Of a DNA stretch of 64,000 nt, positions 21,099 through 29,642 are shown in pieces. The notes under the pieces are model-generated. The model was not told the origin of the DNA and searched no databases. It saw nothing but the letters and a program-made list of their open reading frames with translations. This stretch comes from Crateriforma spongiae (lineage in GTDB: Bacteria > Planctomycetota > Planctomycetia > Pirellulales > Pirellulaceae), in contig NZ_JAAXMS010000001.1 in NCBI RefSeq assembly GCF_012290005.1, forward strand, positions 310,001-374,000, written 5' to 3'. Every line of letters starts with the position of its first letter. The stretch's first letter is position 1. Position numbers and translations under genes: made by a program.

Positions 21099-21893
21099 TC
21101 ACGACAGCAGTGGCAGCAAGCTCTGGTGCAACGACGTGTTTGCTGCGACAACAAACTTTGGATTCCAGTCGTCAAATTCGTCGCCGTTGTACGCCGTCAG
21201 CACGGCGCCGGATTCGCGTGCGATCACGGTTCCCGCGGCGCTGTCCCAGGCGGCGACACCGGTGGCCCAGTAGGCGTCCAAGCGACCGTCGGCGACGTAG
21301 CACATGTTCAAGGCGCATGAGCCCAGACGGCGTAGCGACCGGCATTGTTCCAGCACGCGAACGAACCGGCCGACTTCCGGATCGTCGGATTGAACGCCGG
21401 CCTTGAAGCTGCACGCGATCAGGCTGTTGCCGATTTGCCGACAGTCGCTGGAATTCATGGTGCGACCGTTGGCTTGGGCACCCTGACCGTCGATGGCGGT
21501 GAACAATTCATCGCGTGTGGGATCCAGGATGACGCCCAACCGCATTTTCCCCCGTGCGTACAGGGCGATCGAAACCGCAAAGCTTTGCAGACGGTGGACG
21601 TAATTCACGGTGCCGTCCAGCGGGTCGACCACCCAGCAAGGCGGCGCATCGGGATCGCCGCGGCGGACGGATTCAGGCGGGTCGTTTTCGCCTTCCTCTT
21701 CACCGACGAAGGCGTAGTCGGGGAAAGCGGCCTGCAGCCGCTGTCGTATCGCGTGTTGCGATGCCAAATCGGCGTCGGTCACCAAGTCCTTGGGCGACTT
21801 TTCTGACACGACGCGATCATCGCGGCGTGCCATCAATTCCTTCGCCCCTGCCCTGGCGGCATCAACGGCGACGTCCAGATGTTGTTGATCCAT
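21099..21893 (-). CDS. Inositol monophosphatase family protein
   Basis: A 264-residue phosphatase. The three metal-binding sites of the family are all present: FVGEEEGEND (Glu), WVVDPLDGTVNYVH (Asp, Asp and Thr), and AAWDSAAGTVIARESGA (Asp). It should hydrolyse inositol phosphate or a related sugar phosphate with Mg2+; SuhB-type and CysQ-type roles cannot be told apart from sequence. It starts 12 bp after the Ser/Thr kinase upstream, so the two are likely co-transcribed. Confidence 0.92.
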   Translation of the reverse strand: MDQQHLDVAVDAARAGAKELMARRDDRVVSEKSPKDLVTDADLASQHAIRQRLQAAFPDYAFVGEEEGENDPPESVRRGDPDAPPCWVVDPLDGTVNYVHRLQSFAVSIALYARGKMRLGVILDPTRDELFTAIDGQGAQANGRTMNSSDCRQIGNSLIACSFKAGVQSDDPEVGRFVRVLEQCRSLRRLGSCALNMCYVADGRLDAYWATGVAAWDSAAGTVIARESGAVLTAYNGDEFDDWNPKFVVAANTSLHQSLLPLLS

Positions 21894-21905
21894 GCTTTCG
21901 GTGCA

Positions 21906-23024
21906 CTAGTCGGTTTCCAGTTCGCGCAGCTCTTCCAGCCAGACACGAATGTCATTGTCGTACTCTGTCGACATGTTGCTGATAATTAGCTGGCGATGGA
22001 AGGCCGCGGCCCCCTGATCGACGTGCTCGGCCGCTTCGGCGCTGGGAAAGCGTTTGTTGGGGTCGTAGGCGATCAAACCCTTCAAAAAGCTCATCAGAAG
22101 GTCGTTCACCACAACTTCCTTGGGCAAAATCTTATGCAGATTCTTGGGAAGTTCACGTTTGGCAACCAACAAATCGCGAAGTTTTGTCGCATCTGCGAAA
22201 GGATTTTTTCCGCTCAAAAGTTCGATCAGCACATAGCCGATGCTGGCCAAATCGCTCTTGGGACTGGATCGCTGGTTTTCCAGCACTTCCGGCGCGGCGT
22301 ACAGCGGCGTGCAGTCGCGCTCGTTGGGCGGGTCGTCATAGAAGAATGCGGACCCCAGATCAATCAACTTGGTGTGACCGCTGCGTTTCAGCATGATGTT
22401 GGCGGGCTTGATGTCGCCGTGGACCATGCCTTCGCGGTGCAACGCCGCCAGCGCCGCCAAGCATTCGCGGACGATCGCGACGGCGACCCCCGCTTTGAAC
22501 CGGGACTGTTCCGGACCGGCGGTCAAGATGACTTCGTTAATGTAACGCCATCGCTTGATCGGCAGACGCGACTGCAGCAGTTCCAAACACTTGGGCGACA
22601 TCAGTTGTCGCAAGTCATACCCGTCGACCCATTCCATCAGCATGACGCGGATGCGATGGCGTTCGAAAAAGTTTTGGACGTCTAGAAGATTGTCGTTTTG
22701 GATCAAAGCGACCTTGGCCGCAATGGAGGCGACCCGAGCCATCGCGTCTTCGTAACTGCGGGTGTCTTTGTACCGTTCGGGGCTGAAGATTTTCATCGCC
22801 GCGGGAACGGTGAAACCGTCAGTGCCACGCACTTCGGTCAAATACACCTCGCCCTGCCCCCCTTTGCCCAACATGCGGCGAAGGTGGTAGTGACCGGTCC
22901 AACTAAGTTTGTTGCCCCGAGTCAGATCGTCGTAATGCTGAACCAGACGTGAATCCGATTGCTGAACCTTCGATCCGTGGAACGTCAGCGTCGGCGTGGG
23001 TTCGAAACGAGTGGTGGAGATCAT
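21906..23024 (-). CDS. Cytoplasmic Ser/Thr protein kinase with HGD catalytic loop
   Basis: About 372 residues without a transmembrane segment. Kinase landmarks: GKGGQGEVYL (P-loop), AAMKIFSPERY (Lys), catalytic loop VHGDIKPANIML, LIDLGSAFF (Gly in place of Phe in DFG), and TPLYAAPEVL. The Arg of HRD is Gly, so it is a non-RD kinase, and the activation loop is short. All residues needed for phosphotransfer (Lys, Asp, Asn, Asp) are present. The ATG at 23024 is used; one 72 bp upstream would add an unlikely leader. The stop is 12 bp before the inositol-phosphatase start. Confidence 0.88.
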   Translation of the reverse strand: MISTTRFEPTPTLTFHGSKVQQSDSRLVQHYDDLTRGNKLSWTGHYHLRRMLGKGGQGEVYLTEVRGTDGFTVPAAMKIFSPERYKDTRSYEDAMARVASIAAKVALIQNDNLLDVQNFFERHRIRVMLMEWVDGYDLRQLMSPKCLELLQSRLPIKRWRYINEVILTAGPEQSRFKAGVAVAIVRECLAALAALHREGMVHGDIKPANIMLKRSGHTKLIDLGSAFFYDDPPNERDCTPLYAAPEVLENQRSSPKSDLASIGYVLIELLSGKNPFADATKLRDLLVAKRELPKNLHKILPKEVVVNDLLMSFLKGLIAYDPNKRFPSAEAAEHVDQGAAAFHRQLIISNMSTEYDNDIRVWLEELRELETD

Positions 23025-23268
23025 TCGCGTCGTGGGGGCTGCGGTGCGGTGGTGGATCCAAGCCGACTTCGCGGTGACTTGTCCGTAAGCCACCAAGTCG
23101 CTCCGCCATCAGCAGACGGCGACCGCAGCCCCTATGATACGTCACGTCGGCAAAAGTCCGAGACATCTTTGTCGGTTTATGTGGCGGAATTTTCCACATA
23201 CTGCGACGATTTTTGCCGCCCGTTGGTTCCGCCTTTTCAAACCTTCCGGTTAACCAAGGACGCGTAGA

Positions 23269-24939
23269 ATGAATTTGTCGACCGTGGCGAATTGCCGATT
23301 TCTGTCGCCCGCTGTTTACACGGCAGCTTTTCTTTTGATGGCATTGGTCGGGGGCGTCTGTGATGCTCAATCCGATGATGAACGTGCGTCCGGCGGCTCG
23401 ATTGTTGATTCTGCGTATCTGCCACCGACCTCCATCGCCACCGCTCGGATCCGGCCCCAGCTGTTGTTGGAATCGGAGATCTTTCAGTGGATGCCGATCG
23501 AGGTTGCCGAGGCTTGGACGCAAGAAGCATTGGGGCTGGATCTGAGAAGTGTTCAGGACGTGCGATTCGTCTTGAATTTTCCCGCCGGTCGCGGCGCTCC
23601 GCCGATGGGATTCGTCATTCGATTGTCCCAGCCGTTTGATCCGGCCGGAATTGATCCGGAACTACTGGCGGTTGAAGACCCGCAAATGGTGGGTCAGCGA
23701 CAGGTCTACGCCCTAGGGGATCGGCAGATGCCCTTCTTGCTGCATGCGTTGGACCCGCAAACGATTCTGATCGCCAGCCCCACCATGCTGGAGCCGATGA
23801 TCTTGGCCGAAGACGCGACCGGTGAACTGGCTGACTTGGTCGCCACTGAATCATCGGATCAGCCTGCGGTGGAGATCGGCATCGGAATGTTGATGTTGCG
23901 ACCGATCGCGATGCAGATGGCACAGCAGGCCGGCGAAGACTTGCCGCCACCGATGCGGCGGTTGACCGAAGTGCCGAACTATCTAGACGCGATCTGGGTG
24001 AATGTCTCCGCGAATCAGGCAACCTTTCACACGGAACTGCGTTTGATCGCCAGTGATGACGGGGCCGCGGAAAAGCTGCAGGACATCGTCGACGAGGCGA
24101 TCGTCAATGCGCGTGACATGTTTGTCCAGCAAATGGACGCCGAAGTCGATGACGATGGGCCGATCGGTCAGGCACAGCGGGCATACGCAAGGCGTCTGGC
24201 CGACGGCATGCTGGCGATGATGCAGCCCCAGCGTGAAGGCGACCGATTGTTGTACGAAGCCGAATCGGGCGTGTCCGTTGCGGCCGTCGGTGTGCTGACC
24301 GGCTTGCTGCTGCCGGCCGTCCAGGCGGCGCGCAATGCGGCGCGTCGTGTTGCGACGGCAAACAATCTGAAACAGATCGGATTGGCGATGCACAACTATC
24401 ATTCCGCCTATCGCAAATTGCCCGGGCCGGCCATCGTCGACGAAAACGGCAAGCCGTTGCTCAGTTGGCGTGTCGCCGTCTTGCCGTTCGTGGAACAGCA
24501 AGCGTTGTACGAACAATTTCATTTGGACGAACCGTGGGACAGTCCGCACAACATCCAGCTGATCGACCAGATGCCCGATGTGTATCGCGATCCCGAGATC
24601 GAAACGGATCCGGGCGAAACGATTTACCACGCGATGGTGGATGACAAAGCGTTGCAAAAGCACGGTGGCCCGAATCGGTTCCGCGACTGTTTGGATGGCC
24701 TAAGCAACACGATCATGGCAGTCCAAGTGACCAAGGAAAACGCGGTGCCTTGGACAGCGCCCGTTGATTTTGAAATTGACTGGGATGATCCGCTTGCCGG
24801 AATCAAACGAATGGAACCTGGTGGTATTCAAGTGTTGATGGCCGACGGTGCGGTGTTGGTGTTTGACGAATCATTGGGCGCTGAAACGTTCAAGAAGATG
24901 ATCACCCGCGCCGGCGGGGAAATCATTGACGCACGCTGA
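23269..24939 (+). CDS. Exported protein with C-terminal DUF1559 domain
   Basis: A 556-residue protein with a signal peptide ([20 protein letters not shown]), an N-terminal region of about 330 residues not assigned to a family, and then a DUF1559-like part beginning [16 protein letters not shown] and continuing [46 protein letters not shown] and [12 protein letters not shown]. In classic DUF1559 proteins the AVQAAREAARR segment follows a type IV pilin-like N-terminal methylation motif; here it is internal. ATG 23269 has AAGGA eight bases upstream. Role unknown; planctomycetes carry many DUF1559 paralogues. Confidence 0.9.
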   Translation: MNLSTVANCRFLSPAVYTAAFLLMALVGGVCDAQSDDERASGGSIVDSAYLPPTSIATARIRPQLLLESEIFQWMPIEVAEAWTQEALGLDLRSVQDVRFVLNFPAGRGAPPMGFVIRLSQPFDPAGIDPELLAVEDPQMVGQRQVYALGDRQMPFLLHALDPQTILIASPTMLEPMILAEDATGELADLVATESSDQPAVEIGIGMLMLRPIAMQMAQQAGEDLPPPMRRLTEVPNYLDAIWVNVSANQATFHTELRLIASDDGAAEKLQDIVDEAIVNARDMFVQQMDAEVDDDGPIGQAQRAYARRLADGMLAMMQPQREGDRLLYEAESGVSVAAVGVLTGLLLPAVQAARNAARRVATANNLKQIGLAMHNYHSAYRKLPGPAIVDENGKPLLSWRVAVLPFVEQQALYEQFHLDEPWDSPHNIQLIDQMPDVYRDPEIETDPGETIYHAMVDDKALQKHGGPNRFRDCLDGLSNTIMAVQVTKENAVPWTAPVDFEIDWDDPLAGIKRMEPGGIQVLMADGAVLVFDESLGAETFKKMITRAGGEIIDAR

Positions 24940-24961
24940 CCGTTCCCGCTGGCTCAGCGGC

Positions 24962-24989
24962 GCGGATCGTCAGGCGCGGGTCGTCAGGC
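24962..24989. repeat. 14-bp tandem duplication at the xer stop codon
   Basis: GCGGATCGTCAGGC at 24962-24975 is followed directly by GCGGGTCGTCAGGC at 24976-24989 (13 of 14 identical). The second copy contains the stop of the recombinase gene, read on the reverse strand. Confidence 0.8.
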
Positions 24990-25937
24990 GCGGGGGTGGA
25001 ATTGTCGATGGACTTTCTTCAGACGTGAATGTTCGACATGGGTATAAATCTGTGTCGTCTGAATGCTGGCGTGGCCAAGCAGTTCCTGGACCTGACGCAG
25101 GTCCGCGCCACCGGCCAGCATGTGCGTGGCAAAGCTGTGCCGCAGACTGTGTGGGCTGATCTTTGGATCAATCCCGACGCGGCGTGCGTACAGCTTGACC
25201 AGACGCCAAAGCTGGATGCGATCGAGCGGTCGGCCTCCGCGTGACAGAAACAACGCTTCGGGCGGATGCGGTGATTTCGCCGCCAGCTTGCCCCGCAGTT
25301 GTTCGAGATACAGGTCAATCGCTTGGATCGCACGGGAACCGATGGGGACCATGCGCTGCTTGCCGCCTTTTCCGTGCGCCTTGATTTGGCGTTCTTTCAG
25401 CGACATGTCACGAACACGCAGCGAACAGACCTCGCTGGCCCGGCATCCCGTCGCGTACAGGACTTCCAAGATCGCACGATCACGTTGCCAGAAGGTGTCC
25501 GTTTTCCGCGGCGACCGCAGGAAATCGTCGACTTCACGCACCGAAAGGACGCCGGGGACCCGCTGCCACATTTTCTGGGTGGACAGCAGTTCGGCCGGGT
25601 TTTCGGTGACGCGGCCTTCGAGCTGCAGGTAGCGAAAAAACGTTCGGACGGCGACCACGGTTCGCGCGATGGATGACGGCGCCTGGCCTTTGTCACGCAG
25701 GTGTCCCATGAAATCAGAAAGCTGGCCGACCCGTACTTTCCGCAGGTCTTTACCGCCCAACCACTGCAGGAACAGACGGATGTCACGTCCGTAGGCGTCG
25801 ATCGTATTGGCCGCCAGGTGACATTCGCCCTTCAAATAGTCCAGGAAATCGCCGCATACCGTGTCCTGTGCGGGGGACGCCGGTTTTGCGGCTTCGCCCT
25901 GGCGAAGCATCTGCAGCTTGGTTAATCGTCGACTCAA
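24984..25937 (-). CDS. Tyrosine recombinase XerC/XerD family
   Basis: A 317-residue recombinase with an N-terminal core-binding domain (FLDYLKGECHLAANTIDAYG) and a catalytic domain containing the complete set: Arg in ATGCRASEV, Lys in HGKGGKQRMV, HSLRHSFATHML (His and Arg), GHASIQTTQIYTHV (His and the nucleophile Tyr). Length and order match XerD, which resolves chromosome dimers at dif, and there are no phage or integron genes nearby. The start is TTG at 25937, with GGGAA six bases upstream; an ATG nine codons later is the alternative. XerC versus XerD cannot be decided without comparison. Confidence 0.92.
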   Translation of the reverse strand: MSRRLTKLQMLRQGEAAKPASPAQDTVCGDFLDYLKGECHLAANTIDAYGRDIRLFLQWLGGKDLRKVRVGQLSDFMGHLRDKGQAPSSIARTVVAVRTFFRYLQLEGRVTENPAELLSTQKMWQRVPGVLSVREVDDFLRSPRKTDTFWQRDRAILEVLYATGCRASEVCSLRVRDMSLKERQIKAHGKGGKQRMVPIGSRAIQAIDLYLEQLRGKLAAKSPHPPEALFLSRGGRPLDRIQLWRLVKLYARRVGIDPKISPHSLRHSFATHMLAGGADLRQVQELLGHASIQTTQIYTHVEHSRLKKVHRQFHPRA

Positions 25938-26082
25938 TAGCGTTCCCGCGTGGTAATGCGCTGGTGTCCCCTTAGCGAAAGCCGGTGGATGCGGGATGAT
26001 GGATGGCGATCCAACGCGGCTTCGTCAGGTATCGATCCGCGGCCAGTCCTTTTCTTACTCGAACGAACATCGGGTCGAATCA

Positions 26083-27066
26083 ATGAACGTTTTGGTTGTC
26101 GGTGGCGCCGGCTATATCGGTTCGCACGCGGTCCGTCTGCTGCTAGACGCCGGGCACCAAGTGGTGGTTTACGACAATTTGTCACGTGGACACAGTGAAG
26201 CGGTCCCCGCGGGCATGTTGGTCGAAGGTGATGTGGCCGATCGTGCCAAGTTGGTCCAGGTGATGAAGGACAAGCAAATCGATGCGGTCATGCATTTCGC
26301 CGCGTTTGCGCTGGTCAACGAATCCGTCAACGATCCATCGCTGTATTACCGCAACAACGTGATCGCGGCGTTGGAACTCTTGGAAGCGATGCGCGAAGCC
26401 GACGTGAAGAAGATCGTCTTCAGCAGCACGACGGCGACCTACGGTGAACCCGACACGATCCCGATCCCGGAAACGACGCCCCAAAATCCGATCAACCCTT
26501 ACGGCTTCACCAAGCTGGTGATTGAAAAGGCGCTGGCCGATTACGCCGCCGCCTATGGTTTTGCCTACGCCGCGCTGCGGTATTTCAATGCCGCCGGCGC
26601 GCGACCCGACGGAACGATCGGCGAAGATCACGATCCGGAATCGCACATCATTCCGATCGTCTTGCAGGTGGCATTGGGGCAACGTGAATTCATCACGATC
26701 TTTGGCGATGACTATCCGACACCCGACGGCACGTGCATCCGTGACTACATTCACGTCGATGATCTTGGCGACGCCCACCTAAAAGCTCTGGAAAAGCTGG
26801 AGCCAGGCAAAGGCATTTGTGTCAATCTTGGCACCGGCAAGGGCACCAGTGTCCGTGAGATTGTCGAGGCGTGCCGCGAAGTCACCGGACATCCGATTCC
26901 GGAAAAAATGGGCGAACGTCGCGCCGGGGATCCGCCCGAATTGGTCGCCGATGCGTCGATGGCGCGACAAGTCCTGGGATGGGAACCCAAGTACAACGAC
27001 GCCAAATCGATCGTTGAAACCGCTTGGGCGTGGCACCGCGATCATCCCCGCGGCTACGCCACCTGA
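26083..27066 (+). CDS. galE: UDP-glucose 4-epimerase
   Basis: A 327-residue extended short-chain dehydrogenase. The NAD-binding motif GGAGYIGSHAV is at the N-terminus, followed by HFAAFALVNESV, SSTTATYGEP, the catalytic NPYGFTK (Tyr and Lys), RYFNAAGARPDG, TPDGTCIRDYIHVDDL and NLGTGKGTSV. It interconverts UDP-glucose and UDP-galactose in the cytoplasm. ATG 26083 begins MNVLVVGG, the family start; an upstream in-frame ATG would add 29 residues. The gene stands alone, diverging from the recombinase. Confidence 0.94.
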   Translation: MNVLVVGGAGYIGSHAVRLLLDAGHQVVVYDNLSRGHSEAVPAGMLVEGDVADRAKLVQVMKDKQIDAVMHFAAFALVNESVNDPSLYYRNNVIAALELLEAMREADVKKIVFSSTTATYGEPDTIPIPETTPQNPINPYGFTKLVIEKALADYAAAYGFAYAALRYFNAAGARPDGTIGEDHDPESHIIPIVLQVALGQREFITIFGDDYPTPDGTCIRDYIHVDDLGDAHLKALEKLEPGKGICVNLGTGKGTSVREIVEACREVTGHPIPEKMGERRAGDPPELVADASMARQVLGWEPKYNDAKSIVETAWAWHRDHPRGYAT

Positions 27067-27127
27067 TGCCAATGCCGTCATGCGGCGCGCAATTTTTTGA
27101 ACAGCTGGTACCTAGTTTGAAAAACGG

Positions 27128-28756
27128 TCACCAGCGAAACGGCTGGTTGGCGATACGCTTGGCCAGTCGGCGTCGCAAGCGGGCGGCTGTCAACAACGTC
27201 AAGTTTCGGATCACCGGTCCGCCGCCGGTGTTCGATTGGCCTGCCGTGTCGATCGAAAGCGTGGCCAAGCCCAGGCGACGATCCAGCGGCGATTGGCTGA
27301 TTCGCAGATTCTGGATGTTATCGATCGGCAGGCCCAACGTCACTCGGCTGATCCAGCCGTTGCGGTACATCACGTTATGGTCACCGATTCGGTATCCGGT
27401 GTGTCGGTACCACTGGCGATTGCATAGGTAGACCAGAGCGAAGCCTGGTGACAGACCGATGGCCAGAATCAACGACCAAGACGCAATTTGCAGTAAGACG
27501 GCGGCATAGATCAGGCAACCCAACCGTGTCCCGCGGCCGATGGCTTTGGGGGACACTTTTTGCCATCCGGGCTGATCGATCGGAAATCTGCCGATGACTT
27601 GTCCGGCGATTTCGATTGCTTTGTTCCGCTCGGCGGCAGGGACCAGCAAGCTGCGGTTTTTGTTCTCGTCGACTTCGCGATGGTCGCCTGCATTATCGAC
27701 ACGGATTGACGCCAGTCCGGCCCAGCGACGCAGTGGGCTTTCTTCCAGCTTCAATGATTGAATCCGGCGACGCGAAAGGCTGCTTTCTTGGCGCGTCAGT
27801 AGTCCATGAGCCACAACCAACCGGTCACCGGTGCGGCGAATTTCGTACGCATGGTATCGAACGACAAACGCGACGGTCGCCGCGATCATAGACAGGACCG
27901 CCAACGTGACGCTCTTGAACATCGTCTCCGACAGCACCAGGTCGATCAGGACGTCAAACGGTCCCAGGCTGGGCAGTTGCGATCGCAATGTTTCGGTGGC
28001 CTGTTCCATGGGCGCGACCCATGGCGGGGCCGGCACATGTTCCAGCCAATCCTTCGGTCCGCCCAGCCAATCAAACGGGCCACCCCAGGAAAGCTGGAAG
28101 TAGGCAATGGCACCGAGCACACCAAAAATCCCCGCAATCAACTGCGATGTCAGACCGCCAAGGAAAAGTTCTTTAGCGGTCAATGATTCGTCAAAATCCG
28201 AGTGGCTCGCGATTGCTTGGTGGTCAGTGGTTGTGGTGGACTGGATCTCCGGTGCAACTGACTGTCCGGAAAGGATGCGGTGGCGGATTTGATCGGCTTG
28301 CTTGGACGTGATGACGTTCAGCGAGGCTTCTTCGTCATCACTGCCGGCGGTCTTCAGCGTCAATTGAGTCAAACCCAGGGGCTTGCCGAACAGACTTTGC
28401 TCTTGTTTGGCTTCCTGGACTCGGTCCCACGGAATGCGTCGTTCGCGTCGTGCCAGCCAGCCGGTGTGGATCACCAAGGCGTCTTGGCGGATTTGATACG
28501 TCAGCGTGAGGTACCGGATCGCGAAGTACAGAACAACGGGCGCGACGAAAAACAAAGCATAGAATGCGATCGCAACGGGCGGCGTCATGACCAAACATCC
28601 GACCGCCAGCGGAACCAGCGAACGTCGAAGGTTTTCCAACACGGGCAACCAAAGTGTTGCGGTGTGCAACCGTAGGGATCCATCGGCTTGAGCCTTTGTC
28701 GCCATGACCGGCGGTGGATCATTCGTGCCGGAAACGGCGTCAGGTGTCGTCGTCAC
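27128..28756 (-). CDS. Bacterial PH-domain membrane protein, YdbT-like
   Basis: A 542-residue protein with paired hydrophobic helices followed by bPH_2 units, repeated three times. The first unit follows residues about 50-80 (IAFYALFFVAPVVLYFAIRY) and reads IRQDALVIHTGWLARRERRIPWDRVQ; the second is around RTGDRLVVAHGLLTRQESSLSRRRIQSLKLE; the third is YRIGDHNVMYRNGWISRVTLGLPIDNIQNLRI. This is the layout of Bacillus YdbT. The GTG start at 28756 lies inside the end of the preceding YdbS-like gene (17-bp overlap), so the two are coupled. Roles in membrane-stress resistance are known for some homologues only. Confidence 0.87.
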   Translation of the reverse strand: MTTTPDAVSGTNDPPPVMATKAQADGSLRLHTATLWLPVLENLRRSLVPLAVGCLVMTPPVAIAFYALFFVAPVVLYFAIRYLTLTYQIRQDALVIHTGWLARRERRIPWDRVQEAKQEQSLFGKPLGLTQLTLKTAGSDDEEASLNVITSKQADQIRHRILSGQSVAPEIQSTTTTDHQAIASHSDFDESLTAKELFLGGLTSQLIAGIFGVLGAIAYFQLSWGGPFDWLGGPKDWLEHVPAPPWVAPMEQATETLRSQLPSLGPFDVLIDLVLSETMFKSVTLAVLSMIAATVAFVVRYHAYEIRRTGDRLVVAHGLLTRQESSLSRRRIQSLKLEESPLRRWAGLASIRVDNAGDHREVDENKNRSLLVPAAERNKAIEIAGQVIGRFPIDQPGWQKVSPKAIGRGTRLGCLIYAAVLLQIASWSLILAIGLSPGFALVYLCNRQWYRHTGYRIGDHNVMYRNGWISRVTLGLPIDNIQNLRISQSPLDRRLGLATLSIDTAGQSNTGGGPVIRNLTLLTAARLRRRLAKRIANQPFRW

Positions 28757-29252
28757 TGGACCATTCCAGTTGAAGGGGCCGTGCCAATTGATGGGGCCGT
28801 TCCGTTTGATGACGAATCCGTTTCAAAAGTTCATCTCGCAACTGGATCGCATCGGCATGTTCTAAACCGGGCAGACGGTGACTGGCGTGGCGTGTTCCCG
28901 CGGTGTGCAATTCCAGGGTGGCCAAGCCGGCCCGGCGTTCAAGCGGACCGCGGTGGATATCAACATGTTGCAATCGCGAAATTGGAATGGACACCGATTG
29001 TCGCCAGATCACACCGTGTCCCAATTCAAACACGTCGTCGGTCCAGCGATACGACCATGATCGTTGGATCAGTGCCAAGCCTGGGCCAAGGCCAACAGCC
29101 AGTGTCGCCATCACGACGATTGATCCTGCAGCGATCACCCCCCGGGCCAGCACTGAATCCTGTGACCAAGCCAGCAAGGCGGCGACGAGCGCAAGGACGA
29201 CGATCACCGGTCCACCGAATAGGCCGAACGTCATTCGCCAGACCGACAGCAC
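28740..29252 (-). CDS. Bacterial PH-domain membrane protein, YdbS-like
   Basis: At least 170 residues: two hydrophobic helices at the N-terminus (LFGGPVIVVLALVAALLAW and IAAGSIVVMATLAVGLG), then one bPH_2 domain containing WTDDVFELGHGVIWRQSVSIPISRLQHVDIHRGPLERRAGLATLELHTAG. The first in-frame canonical start is GTG at 29252, but similarity to the family (IAPRVLSVWRMT) seems to continue upstream of it, where only non-standard starts occur before a stop, so the true start is uncertain. It overlaps the YdbT-like gene by 17 bp. The pair is the well-known ydbS-ydbT arrangement. Confidence 0.82.
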   Translation of the reverse strand: MLSVWRMTFGLFGGPVIVVLALVAALLAWSQDSVLARGVIAAGSIVVMATLAVGLGPGLALIQRSWSYRWTDDVFELGHGVIWRQSVSIPISRLQHVDIHRGPLERRAGLATLELHTAGTRHASHRLPGLEHADAIQLRDELLKRIRHQTERPHQLARPLQLEWSSDDDT

Positions 29253-29642
29253 CCTTGGGGCAATGGTGTGTTGCCGGACGCGATGGTCATCGGACGTGAT
29301 CGTTTCGGGGGCTAGCGTATTGATTTCAGCTGACCTTGCCGGTCGGTGGTGTTGATTGACGAAGTTGCGGGCAAGCGTGTTGTATCATCAACGCTTTGAC
29401 GGACATTCGTTGCGACCGAATCAATCTTGTTTGTCTTCCTGCCGAAACACGTGGTGATTCGGTTGCGGACTGCAAAAAATTGGCAGACTTTCCGCTCCAT
29501 CCGCCGATAGTCAAAGGCGGACGTGGGATCGGGCAATGGGGGCTGAATCGGATTCGACGGGCTCGGTCGAGCACAATTAGAATCGATTCGCGTTACAAAC
29601 TGCAGTATTCGTCCGCTTCTCGTGATTATTCGAACGTGGTTC
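29253..29642. other. Divergent intergenic region, 390 bp
   Basis: Lies between the PH-domain pair and the heme-c protein gene and should hold both promoters. A 108-codon frame crosses it but has no signal peptide, no ribosome site and poor composition. No clear operator was recognised. Confidence 0.45.

Noticed and set aside
24984-25937. Xer recombinase as part of a mobile element or integron
   Set aside because: No attachment sites, cassettes, phage or transposase genes flank it, and its length and motifs fit the housekeeping XerC/D type.
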